DNA of 7,608 bases from Pseudomonadota bacterium (lineage in GTDB: Bacteria; Pseudomonadota; Gammaproteobacteria; Burkholderiales; Burkholderiaceae_C). Where the stretch lies: assembly GCA_023422975.1 (NCBI GenBank), contig JAFAGF010000157.1:1-7608 (forward strand), read 5' to 3'. Below the pieces are notes generated by a model. It was not told the origin of the DNA and ran no database searches. It saw only the letters and a program-made list of their open reading frames with translations. The translations under genes were made by a program, and so were the position numbers. Shown here piece by piece: positions 1-5,749 of the stretch (positions are counted from its first letter, which is position 1; each line of letters begins with the position of its first letter).

Positions 1-2366
1 CGGGCATCATCGCCCGTGCCTTCCACCGCCAGCACCTTGCCCTCACCAAACTTGGTGTGAAACACGGTCTTGCCTTTGACAATACCGTGCCCCGGCACAG
101 TCTTTTGCACGGGCACCGGTGGGCTAGCAAAGATTTCCGGGCCTTTCGTGGTATATGCGCCAAATTGACCTCTAGCGCTTTCTCCATAAGCGCTGACAGC
201 TCCATTTTTAGGTGCAAAACTGCCAAAGCCACCCTTGGCGCTGAGCCACTTGAGTGCCCCCTCAGGCAGCTCATCCAGAAAGCGGCTGGGCAGGTTGAAC
301 GTGGTGCGGCCATGCAGCATACGGCTTTGCGAATGGCTCAAATACAAGCGCTTGCGCGCACGGGTGATGGCCACGTACATCAGGCGGCGCTCTTCCTCTA
401 GGCCGCCTTTGTCACTCATGGCATTTTCGTGGGGGAACAAGCCCTCTTCCAAGCCACCAATGAACACGCAATCAAACTCCAGACCCTTGGAAGCATGCAC
501 GGTCATCAGCTGCACGGCGTCTTGGCCGGCTTGGGCCTGGTTATCACCCGCCTCCAGTGCGGCATGCACCAAGAAGGCTTGCAGGGGCGACAGCGTCTCG
601 CCCGTTTCAATGTCTGTGCCGCCCAAAGGCAAGTCCAGCATGGGCAAGCTGCTATCCAAACCTTGGCTGACCGGGCTTTGTGACAATGCAGCCGCCGCCA
701 GCACACCGGTTTCATCGATGGGCAGGGCCACTGCATCTTTGCCAAAACCTTCCTGGGTGACAAAGCTCTCGGCCGCGTTGATCAACTCTTTCAAGTTTTC
801 AATGCGGTCCTGGCCTTCTTTTTCGTTCACATAGTGGTCGATCAGTCCGCTGACTTCGAGCACGCGCTCAATGGTCTGGCGCAGGGTTTTGCCTTCGGTT
901 TCTTCACGCAGCACCTGCATCTTGGCCACAAAGCCTTGCAGCTTGGTGCCCGCTGCGCCACTGACCAAGGTGGCCGCATCACTGAGCGAGCAGCCCGCGC
1001 CACGCGCAGCTTCCTGCAGGTTTTCAATGCTGCGCGCACCAATACCACGGGCGGGAAAGTTCACCACGCGCAAAAAGCTGGTTTCATCGTGCGGGTTCTC
1101 GATCAGGCGCAGATAGGCCAGCGCGTTCTTCACTTCCGCACGCTCAAAAAAGCGCATACCGCCATACACGCGATAAGGAATGCCGGCGTTGAACAGCTTG
1201 CTTTCAATCACCCGGCTTTGCGCGTTGCTGCGATAGAGGATGGCAATTTCCTGGCGGCTGTAGCCATCGTTGCGCACCAAGTCTTTGATCTCGCCCACGA
1301 TCCAGCTGGCTTCATCCAGATCGGTGGGCGACTCCATCACCCGCACGGGCTCACCGGCACCTTGGTCGGTGCGCAGGTTTTTACCCAGGCGCTGGCTGTT
1401 GTGCTCAATCAACGCATTGGCACTGTCCAGAATATGGCCGTAGCTGCGGTAGTTCTGCTCCAGCTTGATCTGTTGCTGCACACCAAACTCGCGCACAAAG
1501 TCACTCATATTGCCCACGCGCGCACCGCGGAAGGCATAGATGCTCTGGTCATCATCGCCCACCGCCAGCACGCTGGCCGTGCCTTGCAACTGGCCATTCA
1601 CCATCTCACCGGCCAGTTGCTTGAGCCATGCGTACTGCAGCTTGTTGGTGTCCTGAAACTCGTCCACCAAGATAAAACGGAAGCGGCGCTGGTAGTGCTG
1701 GCGCAGGTGCACATCGTCACGCAGCATTTCAAAGCTGCGCAGCATCAGCTCGCCAAAATCCACCACGCCTTCACGCTGGCATTGCTCTTCATACAGCTGG
1801 TACAGCTCTACCTTCTTTTTGGTATCGGGGTCGGCCGCCACCACGTCTTTGGGGCGCAACCCTTCTTCCTTGCAACCGGCAATGAACCAGCTCAGCTGCT
1901 TGGGCGGAAAGCGCTCATCGTCCACGTTGTACTGCTTGCACAAGCGCTTGATGGCCGAGAGCTGGTCTTGCGTATCCAGAATCTGGAAAGTAGCCGGCAA
2001 GCCCGCCGCCACATGGTGGGCGCGCAGCAGGCGGTTGCACAGGCCGTGGAAAGTGCCAATCCACATGCCGCGCACGTTGTAGGGCAGCATGGCCGACAAA
2101 CGCACGTTCATTTCTTTCGCGGCCTTGTTGGTAAAGGTCACCGCCATGATGCCGCCGGGCGAGACTTGGCCGGTCTGCAACAGCCAGGCAATGCGCGTGG
2201 TCAGCACCCGCGTCTTGCCCGAGCCCGCGCCCGCCAGCACCAGCGCATGGCCTTGCGGCAGGGTCACGGCGGCACGCTGCTCATCGTTCAGGCCCTGCAG
2301 CAGGGGCGAGTTGTGGGATGGGGGCGTGCCGTCATGGGCACCGTCAAGCAGGTCAATGGGGAACAT
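1..2366 (-). CDS. uvrD: UvrD/PcrA-type ATP-dependent DNA helicase, 3' end beyond the window
   Basis: Superfamily 1A 3'-5' DNA helicase, acting in nucleotide excision and mismatch repair and in clearing proteins from DNA in the cytoplasm. Read on the minus strand, one frame stays open from ATG 2366 to the left edge (788 codons plus two bases). Visible motifs are: Q-motif LNDEQRAAV (26-34), Walker A GAGSGKT (46-52), Walker B DEFQD (235-239), motif III VGDDDQSIYAFRGA (269-282), motif IV LEQNYRS (302-308), motif V TVHASKGLEF (622-631) and motif VI VAITRAR (665-671). The tail VFHTKFGEGKVLAVEG (768-783) is the Tudor-like C-terminal domain that marks UvrD/PcrA rather than Rep, so probably only some 20-30 residues are missing. 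The start is chosen because GGAGG (2369-2373) lies just upstream and an ATG at 2376 opens only a 7-codon frame. Residues 719-738 are encoded by a palindromic repeat (separate entry). It is divergent from the GMP reductase gene. Confidence 0.93.
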   Translation of the reverse strand, partial: MFPIDLLDGAHDGTPPSHNSPLLQGLNDEQRAAVTLPQGHALVLAGAGSGKTRVLTTRIAWLLQTGQVSPGGIMAVTFTNKAAKEMNVRLSAMLPYNVRGMWIGTFHGLCNRLLRAHHVAAGLPATFQILDTQDQLSAIKRLCKQYNVDDERFPPKQLSWFIAGCKEEGLRPKDVVAADPDTKKKVELYQLYEEQCQREGVVDFGELMLRSFEMLRDDVHLRQHYQRRFRFILVDEFQDTNKLQYAWLKQLAGEMVNGQLQGTASVLAVGDDDQSIYAFRGARVGNMSDFVREFGVQQQIKLEQNYRSYGHILDSANALIEHNSQRLGKNLRTDQGAGEPVRVMESPTDLDEASWIVGEIKDLVRNDGYSRQEIAILYRSNAQSRVIESKLFNAGIPYRVYGGMRFFERAEVKNALAYLRLIENPHDETSFLRVVNFPARGIGARSIENLQEAARGAGCSLSDAATLVSGAAGTKLQGFVAKMQVLREETEGKTLRQTIERVLEVSGLIDHYVNEKEGQDRIENLKELINAAESFVTQEGFGKDAVALPIDETGVLAAAALSQSPVSQGLDSSLPMLDLPLGGTDIETGETLSPLQAFLVHAALEAGDNQAQAGQDAVQLMTVHASKGLEFDCVFIGGLEEGLFPHENAMSDKGGLEEERRLMYVAITRARKRLYLSHSQSRMLHGRTTFNLPSRFLDELPEGALKWLSAKGGFGSFAPKNGAVSAYGESARGQFGAYTTKGPEIFASPPVPVQKTVPGHGIVKGKTVFHTKFGEGKVLAVEGTGDDA
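159..212 (+). repeat. REP-like palindromic repeat inside the helicase gene (copy A)
   Basis: An inverted repeat AGCGCTT (174-180) / AAGCGCT (188-194) with a 7-nt loop is followed on the plus strand by GACAGCT and a T-run (205-209). The stretch AGCGCTGACAGCT (189-201) matches 12 of 13 bases of the repeat at 5689-5701, in the same orientation and with a similarly placed T-run. In the helicase frame it encodes residues 719-738, where 16 of 20 codons end in A or T and include codons rare in this gene (AGA, GGA), against about 8 of 21 in the codons just before. The frame is kept, and the position is the flexible linker between the helicase core and the Tudor-like domain. The boundaries are approximate. 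From memory, similar elements are scattered between genes in Comamonadaceae; that was not checked here. Confidence 0.6.
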
Positions 2367-2417
2367 AGCCCTCCATTGTAGAAAGTGCTGCAGCCCCTTG
2401 GGCGTGGGCGTGCATGC

Positions 2418-2456
2418 CCGCTGCCCAGGCAGCGGTATACACCTAGGCATATACCG
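2418..2456. promoter_or_regulatory. Two overlapping dyads in the helicase / GMP reductase divergent region
   Basis: CCGCTGCC (2418-2425) and GGCAGCGG (2428-2435) form a perfect 8-bp dyad around CA. It shares three bases with a second perfect dyad, CGGTATA (2433-2439) and TATACCG (2450-2456), whose half-sites are 17 bp apart from start to start. The second dyad places a TATAC-type -10-like element on each strand, so it could overlap divergent promoters. The sequence does not fit the CTGT-N8-ACAG LexA pattern. It could be an operator or the base of an RNA hairpin in a leader; the regulator is unknown. Confidence 0.4.
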
Positions 2457-2495
2457 TTCATTCAACAAGGCCTGTACTGCGGGTATGCCCTGACG

Positions 2496-2503
2496 TATAG
2501 AAT
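2496..2503 (+). promoter_or_regulatory. Candidate -10 element upstream of the GMP reductase gene
   Basis: TATAGAAT contains TAGAAT (2498-2503), five of six matches to the sigma-70 -10 consensus, preceded by TGACG. No good -35 box sits 16-18 bp upstream. Initiation near 2510 would put the hairpin at 2509-2535 at the very 5' end of the transcript. Weak call, made by eye. Confidence 0.3.
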
Positions 2504-2508
2504 CAATC

Positions 2509-2544
2509 ACCGGGCCCAAGTTTTTGTGGTCCGGTTTTTTTTTT
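2509..2544 (+). terminator. Terminator-like hairpin with 10-T run in the GMP reductase leader (possible attenuator)
   Basis: The 5' arm 2509-2519 (ACCGGGCCCAA) pairs with the 3' arm 2524-2535, with one G-U pair and one bulged U at 2527, closing a loop of about 4 nt. It runs directly into ten T residues (2535-2544). On the plus strand this has the form of a strong intrinsic terminator. No plus-strand gene is seen upstream of it in the window, and the GMP reductase gene starts 108 bp downstream. It may therefore be a leader attenuator or the end of a small RNA starting within about 2380-2460. CTTGGGC (2397-2403) is complementary to GCCCAAG (2514-2520) in the 5' arm and could serve as an antiterminator strand. 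Confidence 0.6.
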
Positions 2545-2607
2545 GGCCAAAATTTGTCGAGGCCAGCCAAACCGGGCACCAAGCCAAGCGCCTTTCTTTT
2601 GAAATTG

Positions 2608-2626
2608 GGTGGGTGAGACTCCCACC
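2608..2626 (+). promoter_or_regulatory. Hairpin just upstream of the GMP reductase ribosome binding site
   Basis: GGTGGG (2608-2613) and CCCACC (2621-2626) form a perfect 6-bp stem with a 7-nt loop. A five-T run follows at 2633-2637, seven bases after the stem, and the Shine-Dalgarno GGAG is at 2640-2643, nine bases before the ATG. The gap between stem and T-run makes it a poor terminator. Its place suggests a role in translation initiation or mRNA stability, which is inference. Confidence 0.4.
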
Positions 2627-2652
2627 ATGACCTTTTTCTGGAGCTTGGAACC

Positions 2653-3630
2653 ATGGAAATCTTCGACTACGACAACATCCTGCTGCTGCCCCGCAAGTGC
2701 CGTGTGGAAAGCCGCTCGGAGTGCAACGCCAGCGTAGAGCTGGGTGGCCGCACTTTCCGCCTGCCTGTCGTGCCTGCCAACATGAAGACCGTGTTGGACG
2801 AGAAGATCTGCAAGTATTTGGCGCAAAACGGCTACTTCTACGTGATGCACCGTTTTGACATCGACAACGTTCAGTTCACCAAGGACATGCAGTCGCAAAC
2901 CTTGTTCGCCTCGATTTCGCTGGGCGTCAAGCAGGCCGACTACGAGACCGTGGACAAGTTTGTCGCACAAGACATTTGCCCTGAGTACATCACCATCGAC
3001 ATCGCCCATGGCCATGCCGACAGCGTGAAGAACATGATCCAGTACATCAAGGCCAAGTTGCCTGAGGCTTTTGTGATTGCCGGCAACGTGGCCACGCCCG
3101 AAGCCGTGATCGATCTGGAAGCCTGGGGCGCCGACGCCACCAAGGTGGGTGTGGGCCCGGGCAAGGTGTGTATCACTAAGCTCAAGACCGGTTTTGGCAC
3201 GGGCGGCTGGCAACTGTCGGCGCTGAAGTGGTGTGCCCGCGTGGCCACCAAGCCCATCATTGCTGACGGCGGCATCCGCAGCCACGGTGACATTGCCAAG
3301 AGCATTCGCTTTGGCGCCACCATGGTGATGATCGGTTCGCTGTTTGCGGGCCACGAAGAGTCGCCCGGCAAGACCGTGGAAGTGGACGGCGAGCTGTACA
3401 AGGAGTACTACGGCTCGGCTTCGGACTTTAACAAGGGCGAATACAAGCACGTCGAAGGCAAGCGCATTCTGGAACCCGTCAAGGGCCCCCTGAAGAACAC
3501 GCTGATCGAGATGGAGCAGGACGTGCAGTCTTCCATCAGCTACGCCGGTGGCACCAAGTTGATGGACATCCGCAAGGTGAACTACGTGATCCTGGGTGGC
3601 GACAACGCCGGTGAACATCTGTTGATGTAA
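2653..3630 (+). CDS. guaC: GMP reductase (short, Bacillus/Staphylococcus-like type)
   Basis: Catalyses the NADPH-dependent reductive deamination of GMP to IMP and ammonia, returning guanine nucleotides to the purine pool in the cytoplasm. The 325-residue protein is a complete IMPDH/GMPR-family TIM barrel. Visible features are the catalytic-cysteine loop [11 protein letters not shown] with C173, the following [14 protein letters not shown] (178-191), the phosphate-binding ADGGIR (204-209) and [14 protein letters not shown] (226-239), and the C-terminal [16 protein letters not shown] (285-300). No CBS domains interrupt the barrel, which argues against IMP dehydrogenase. GGWQLSAL and the 325-residue length match the firmicute GuaC form rather than the 347-residue E. 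coli form. GGAG lies 9 nt before ATG 2653. Codon use (CTG, AAG, GAC, GCC) is like the neighbours, so any transfer is old. It is monocistronic: leader hairpins precede it and a terminator follows 23 bp after the stop. Confidence 0.95.
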   Translation: MEIFDYDNILLLPRKCRVESRSECNASVELGGRTFRLPVVPANMKTVLDEKICKYLAQNGYFYVMHRFDIDNVQFTKDMQSQTLFASISLGVKQADYETVDKFVAQDICPEYITIDIAHGHADSVKNMIQYIKAKLPEAFVIAGNVATPEAVIDLEAWGADATKVGVGPGKVCITKLKTGFGTGGWQLSALKWCARVATKPIIADGGIRSHGDIAKSIRFGATMVMIGSLFAGHEESPGKTVEVDGELYKEYYGSASDFNKGEYKHVEGKRILEPVKGPLKNTLIEMEQDVQSSISYAGGTKLMDIRKVNYVILGGDNAGEHLLM

Positions 3631-3653
3631 ACCGCAAGTTCATTCCCCCTCCC

Positions 3654-3681
3654 AAAAAAGCTGCCTGGTGCAGCTTTTTTT
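3654..3681 (+). terminator. Intrinsic terminator after the GMP reductase gene
   Basis: AAAAAAGCTGC (3654-3664), a 5-nt loop, and GCAGC (3670-3674) running into seven Ts (3675-3681). The A-run and T-run pair as well, so it can act in both directions. It lies 23 bp beyond the stop codon. Confidence 0.88.
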
Positions 3682-3858
3682 ACGCCGGTACAGCGCTGCT
3701 GATGGCGGCAATGCCGCTGCCAAGCCGCCCTTGCAGCCGCTTGTAAAGCTGCGTAAAGAAAATGCAAAAGGCCGCAACAGTTTGTATACACAGCGAACTT
3801 TTACAGAGAAGCAAGCACCAACATCACGCAAGTTAATTTCTTTGAATGGAGTTCCTAC
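3682..3858 (+). promoter_or_regulatory. Porin upstream region with candidate -10
   Basis: The 177 bp between the terminator and the porin start hold no convincing gene. They become A-rich toward the porin. TATACA (3785-3790), inside the palindrome TGTATACA (3783-3790), is a possible -10 element, but no good -35 is visible. It would give a 5' untranslated leader of roughly 60 nt. The Shine-Dalgarno GGAG (3848-3851) is 7 nt before the ATG. Confidence 0.35.
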
Positions 3859-4908
3859 ATGAAGAAAAAAATCATCGCTTCTCTGCCTTTGCTGGCCATG
3901 GCTGCCACCGGTGCTGCCTTTGCGCAGTCGTCCGTTCAGTTGTACGGCAACATCGATGAGGCAGTGACTGTGGTCGATGGCGAAAACACATGGTCCGGCC
4001 TGAACTCTGGAGGCAACAAAGACAGCTACTTCGGTCTGCGCGGCACCGAGGATCTGGGCAACGGCCTGAAGGCACAGTTTGTGCTGGAATCCGGCATCAA
4101 CGCAGACACTGGCAATGGCGACAGCAGCAGCGGCCTGGACTTCAAGCGCCGCGCGACCGTCGGCTTGCTGGGCAATTTTGGTGAAGTCCACCTGGGCCGC
4201 GATGAAACCGCTGCCTACAAATCCATGAAGCGCTACGACGTGTTTGGCCATGCCGGCATCGGCGGCACCCAATCCTGGGGGCTGGGCAACAACGACGACA
4301 AGCGCAAAGACAACCTGATTGGCTACGTTTCGCCCAACTTTGGTGGCCTGAGCTTCGCAGCCAACTACGCGTTCGGTGAGCAGTCCAACAGCACGTGGAA
4401 GACCGAGGCTTACTACGACGCTGCCGTGTCTTACGATCAAGGTCCCTGGTCTGCCACTTTCGCGGCCGAACAGCAAAACAACAGCTTGCTCAACGGCTTT
4501 GATACCCGCCAGCGCTCTTACGCACTGGGTGCAGGCTATGACTTTGGCGTTGTCAAACTGGTGGGCGCCTACCGCCAGACCAACAACCAACCCCAAGGCA
4601 TGGCTGACTACAAGGACAAGACCTACACACTGGGTGCAGCCGCCCCTGTGGGCGCCGCAGGTGTCGTGAAGGCTTCGTACAACCGCTACGAGCGCCACAA
4701 CACTGCCAGCCTGAATGAGCAAAAGGCCGACCAGTTCTCCTTAGGCTATGAGCACAACCTGTCCAAGCGCACTGCGCTGTACGGCACCTACTCGTACCTG
4801 AAGAACAAGGACGGCGGCACCATGAGCCTGGTGGCTGACTCCGGCGCCACAATCAGCGACAGCGGCAAGCAACACGCCGTGCAAGTGGGTCTGCGCCACT
4901 CCTTCTAA
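3859..4908 (+). CDS. Gram-negative general porin, Omp32-like
   Basis: Outer-membrane 16-stranded beta-barrel porin, expected to form trimers that let small hydrophilic solutes (in the Omp32 family, mainly anions such as organic acids) diffuse into the periplasm. The 349 residues begin with a clear signal peptide: KKK (2-4), a hydrophobic core, and AFA cleavage after A22, leaving about 327 residues starting QSSVQLYGNID. Hallmarks of betaproteobacterial porins are SSVQLYGNID (24-33), SYFGLRGTEDLGNGLKAQFVLE in the first strands, FKRRATVGLLGNFGEVHLGR leading to the constriction loop L3, and repeated aromatic-flanked amphipathic strands. It ends with HAVQVGLRHSF, whose terminal Phe is the signal read by the BAM assembly complex. 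Length equals the family norm. It has its own upstream region and two terminators, so it is probably monocistronic and well expressed. Substrate preference cannot be read from the sequence. Confidence 0.95.
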   Translation: MKKKIIASLPLLAMAATGAAFAQSSVQLYGNIDEAVTVVDGENTWSGLNSGGNKDSYFGLRGTEDLGNGLKAQFVLESGINADTGNGDSSSGLDFKRRATVGLLGNFGEVHLGRDETAAYKSMKRYDVFGHAGIGGTQSWGLGNNDDKRKDNLIGYVSPNFGGLSFAANYAFGEQSNSTWKTEAYYDAAVSYDQGPWSATFAAEQQNNSLLNGFDTRQRSYALGAGYDFGVVKLVGAYRQTNNQPQGMADYKDKTYTLGAAAPVGAAGVVKASYNRYERHNTASLNEQKADQFSLGYEHNLSKRTALYGTYSYLKNKDGGTMSLVADSGATISDSGKQHAVQVGLRHSF

Positions 4909-4929
4909 GGTGTGAACTTCCTGGTGGGG

Positions 4930-4954
4930 AAAGGAGCCTTTCTGGGCTCCTTTT
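4930..4954 (+). terminator. Intrinsic terminator after the porin gene
   Basis: AAAGGAGCC (4930-4938), a 6-nt loop and GGCTCCTTT (4945-4953) with a T-run at 4951-4954, 21 bp beyond the porin stop. This is the expected porin terminator. Confidence 0.85.
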
Positions 4955-4977
4955 CTGTCATCAGAATTTCCAAATCC

Positions 4978-5020
4978 ATAGCTTCCCACGCTGACCAGAT
5001 CAGCGTGGGAAGCTATTTTT
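4978..5020 (+). terminator. Second terminator: perfect 17-bp palindrome with T-run (repeat copy C)
   Basis: ATAGCTTCCCACGCTGA (4978-4994) and its exact complement (5000-5016) surround the loop CCAGA and end in a T-run (5016-5020). The stem is unusually long and perfect for a plain terminator. Its right half matches 13 of 16 bases of the repeat at 5688-5703 (CAGCG..GG.AGCTAT), and both are followed by Ts. It may be a member of a dispersed palindromic family doubling as terminator and as insulator of the acetyltransferase gene. Confidence 0.75.
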
Positions 5021-5095
5021 GTATGGAATGCCAGCAACGCTTGCCTGAAGACAACACTCCGCCCCAGCCCTGCTGTCAGGTGCACAATCTCGCGC

Positions 5096-5617
5096 ATGTC
5101 TGAGACTTTGAACCCTGCTTCCCCACCCGGGCTGCTGCTGCGCCCTGCCACTCCGCAAGACCTGCCCCAGCTGATCGCGATCGAAAACGCCTGCTTCACG
5201 CCAGACGAAGCAGCCACCCCCGCTGCGTTTGCGCTGCGTGTGACACGCATTCCTGACAGCTTCTGGGTGGCCACCTGGCACGGCGACGTGGTGGGCCTGA
5301 TCAACGGCCCTGTGGTGGCCGAGCGCTACATCCGCGATGAACTGTTCAAAGAACTGAACCCCAACCCCGCCACCGGCGGCCACCAGACCGTGCTGGGGTT
5401 GGCCGTGCACCCCACCCACCGCAAGCACGGTATTGGCCGCCTGCTGCTGACCCAGCTGGAAAACGTGGCCCGCAGCGCCCAGCGCGAGACCGTCACCCTC
5501 ACCTGCTTGGAAGACCGCGTACCGTTTTATGCCAGCCTGGGCTATGTGAACGAAGGTGTGTCTGCATCCGCACATGCGGGAGAGGTTTGGTTCAACATGG
5601 TCAAACCGCTGGGGTAA
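5096..5617 (+). CDS. GNAT-family N-acetyltransferase
   Basis: Cytoplasmic acetyltransferase expected to move an acetyl group from acetyl-CoA to an amine; the substrate is unknown. The 173 residues hold one GNAT domain. The N-terminal part is LRPATPQDLPQLIAIENACF (15-34), a glutamate-containing helix as in arylalkylamine-N-acetyltransferase-like members. Then come strands FWVATWHGDVVGLINGPVV (56-74), the acetyl-CoA pyrophosphate loop with RKHGIG (109-114) in motif A, and motif B with FYASLGYV (144-151), including the usual late Tyr-rich segment. Length is normal for a single-domain GNAT. The start lacks a good Shine-Dalgarno: AGGTG at 5078-5082 is 13 nt from the ATG. A CACAAT (5083-5088) at -10-like distance would give a nearly leaderless message, but this is weak. 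It follows two terminators and converges on the mocR gene. Confidence 0.88.
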   Translation: MSETLNPASPPGLLLRPATPQDLPQLIAIENACFTPDEAATPAAFALRVTRIPDSFWVATWHGDVVGLINGPVVAERYIRDELFKELNPNPATGGHQTVLGLAVHPTHRKHGIGRLLLTQLENVARSAQRETVTLTCLEDRVPFYASLGYVNEGVSASAHAGEVWFNMVKPLG

Positions 5618-5656
5618 TACCGCCTGCCGCAGACGCTGCAGTGCTGATGGGAATAC

Positions 5657-5712
5657 CAGTGTTTTAGGCCGTTAAGGCATATACATCCAGCGCTGGCAGC
5701 TATGTTTTTCAC
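5657..5712 (+). repeat. REP-like palindromic repeat (copy B) between convergent genes
   Basis: The perfect 10-bp palindrome CCAGCGCTGG (5687-5696) is followed by CAGCTAT and a five-T run (5705-5709). AGCGCTGGCAGCT (5689-5701) matches the repeat inside the helicase gene at 12 of 13 bases; over 35 bases the two share 21. The left half, GGCC onward from 5668, is degraded relative to copy A. No standard terminator is evident in the 132 bp between the acetyltransferase and mocR stops, so this element may serve as one. Confidence 0.55.
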
Positions 5713-5749
5713 AAGGCAAACTGACAACCATATCGCACGGCTGCGTTGG

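Noticed and set aside
834..2381. Long plus-strand open frame (515 codons) opposite the helicase gene
   Set aside because: It is antisense to well-matched helicase motifs. High-GC codon bias produces such frames, and its protein is low-complexity (rich in H, A, Q, L) with no recognisable domain.
2472..2487. CTGT at 2472-2475 as a possible LexA (SOS) box for uvrD
   Set aside because: The matching ACAG at the required 8-bp spacing is missing.
2385..2630. Plus-strand 81-codon frame across the guaC leader
   Set aside because: It spans the dyads, the terminator-like hairpin and the T-run, and has no ribosome binding site or recognisable product.
2503..3618. Minus-strand open frame (371 codons) opposite the GMP reductase gene
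   Set aside because: It is a mirror of the strongly conserved guaC. Its composition is H/V/L/A-rich and no family is recognisable.
3668..3862. Plus-strand 64-codon frame ending at the porin start
   Set aside because: It begins within the guaC terminator hairpin and covers the porin leader. The overlap with the porin ATG looks accidental.
3640..4722. Minus-strand open frame (360 codons) opposite the porin gene
   Set aside because: It is antisense to a certain porin and extends through the guaC terminator; no domain is visible.
5083..5096. Leaderless transcription of the acetyltransferase gene from a CACAAT -10
   Set aside because: Only four of six -10 matches and no -35 element; the missing Shine-Dalgarno alone is not enough evidence.
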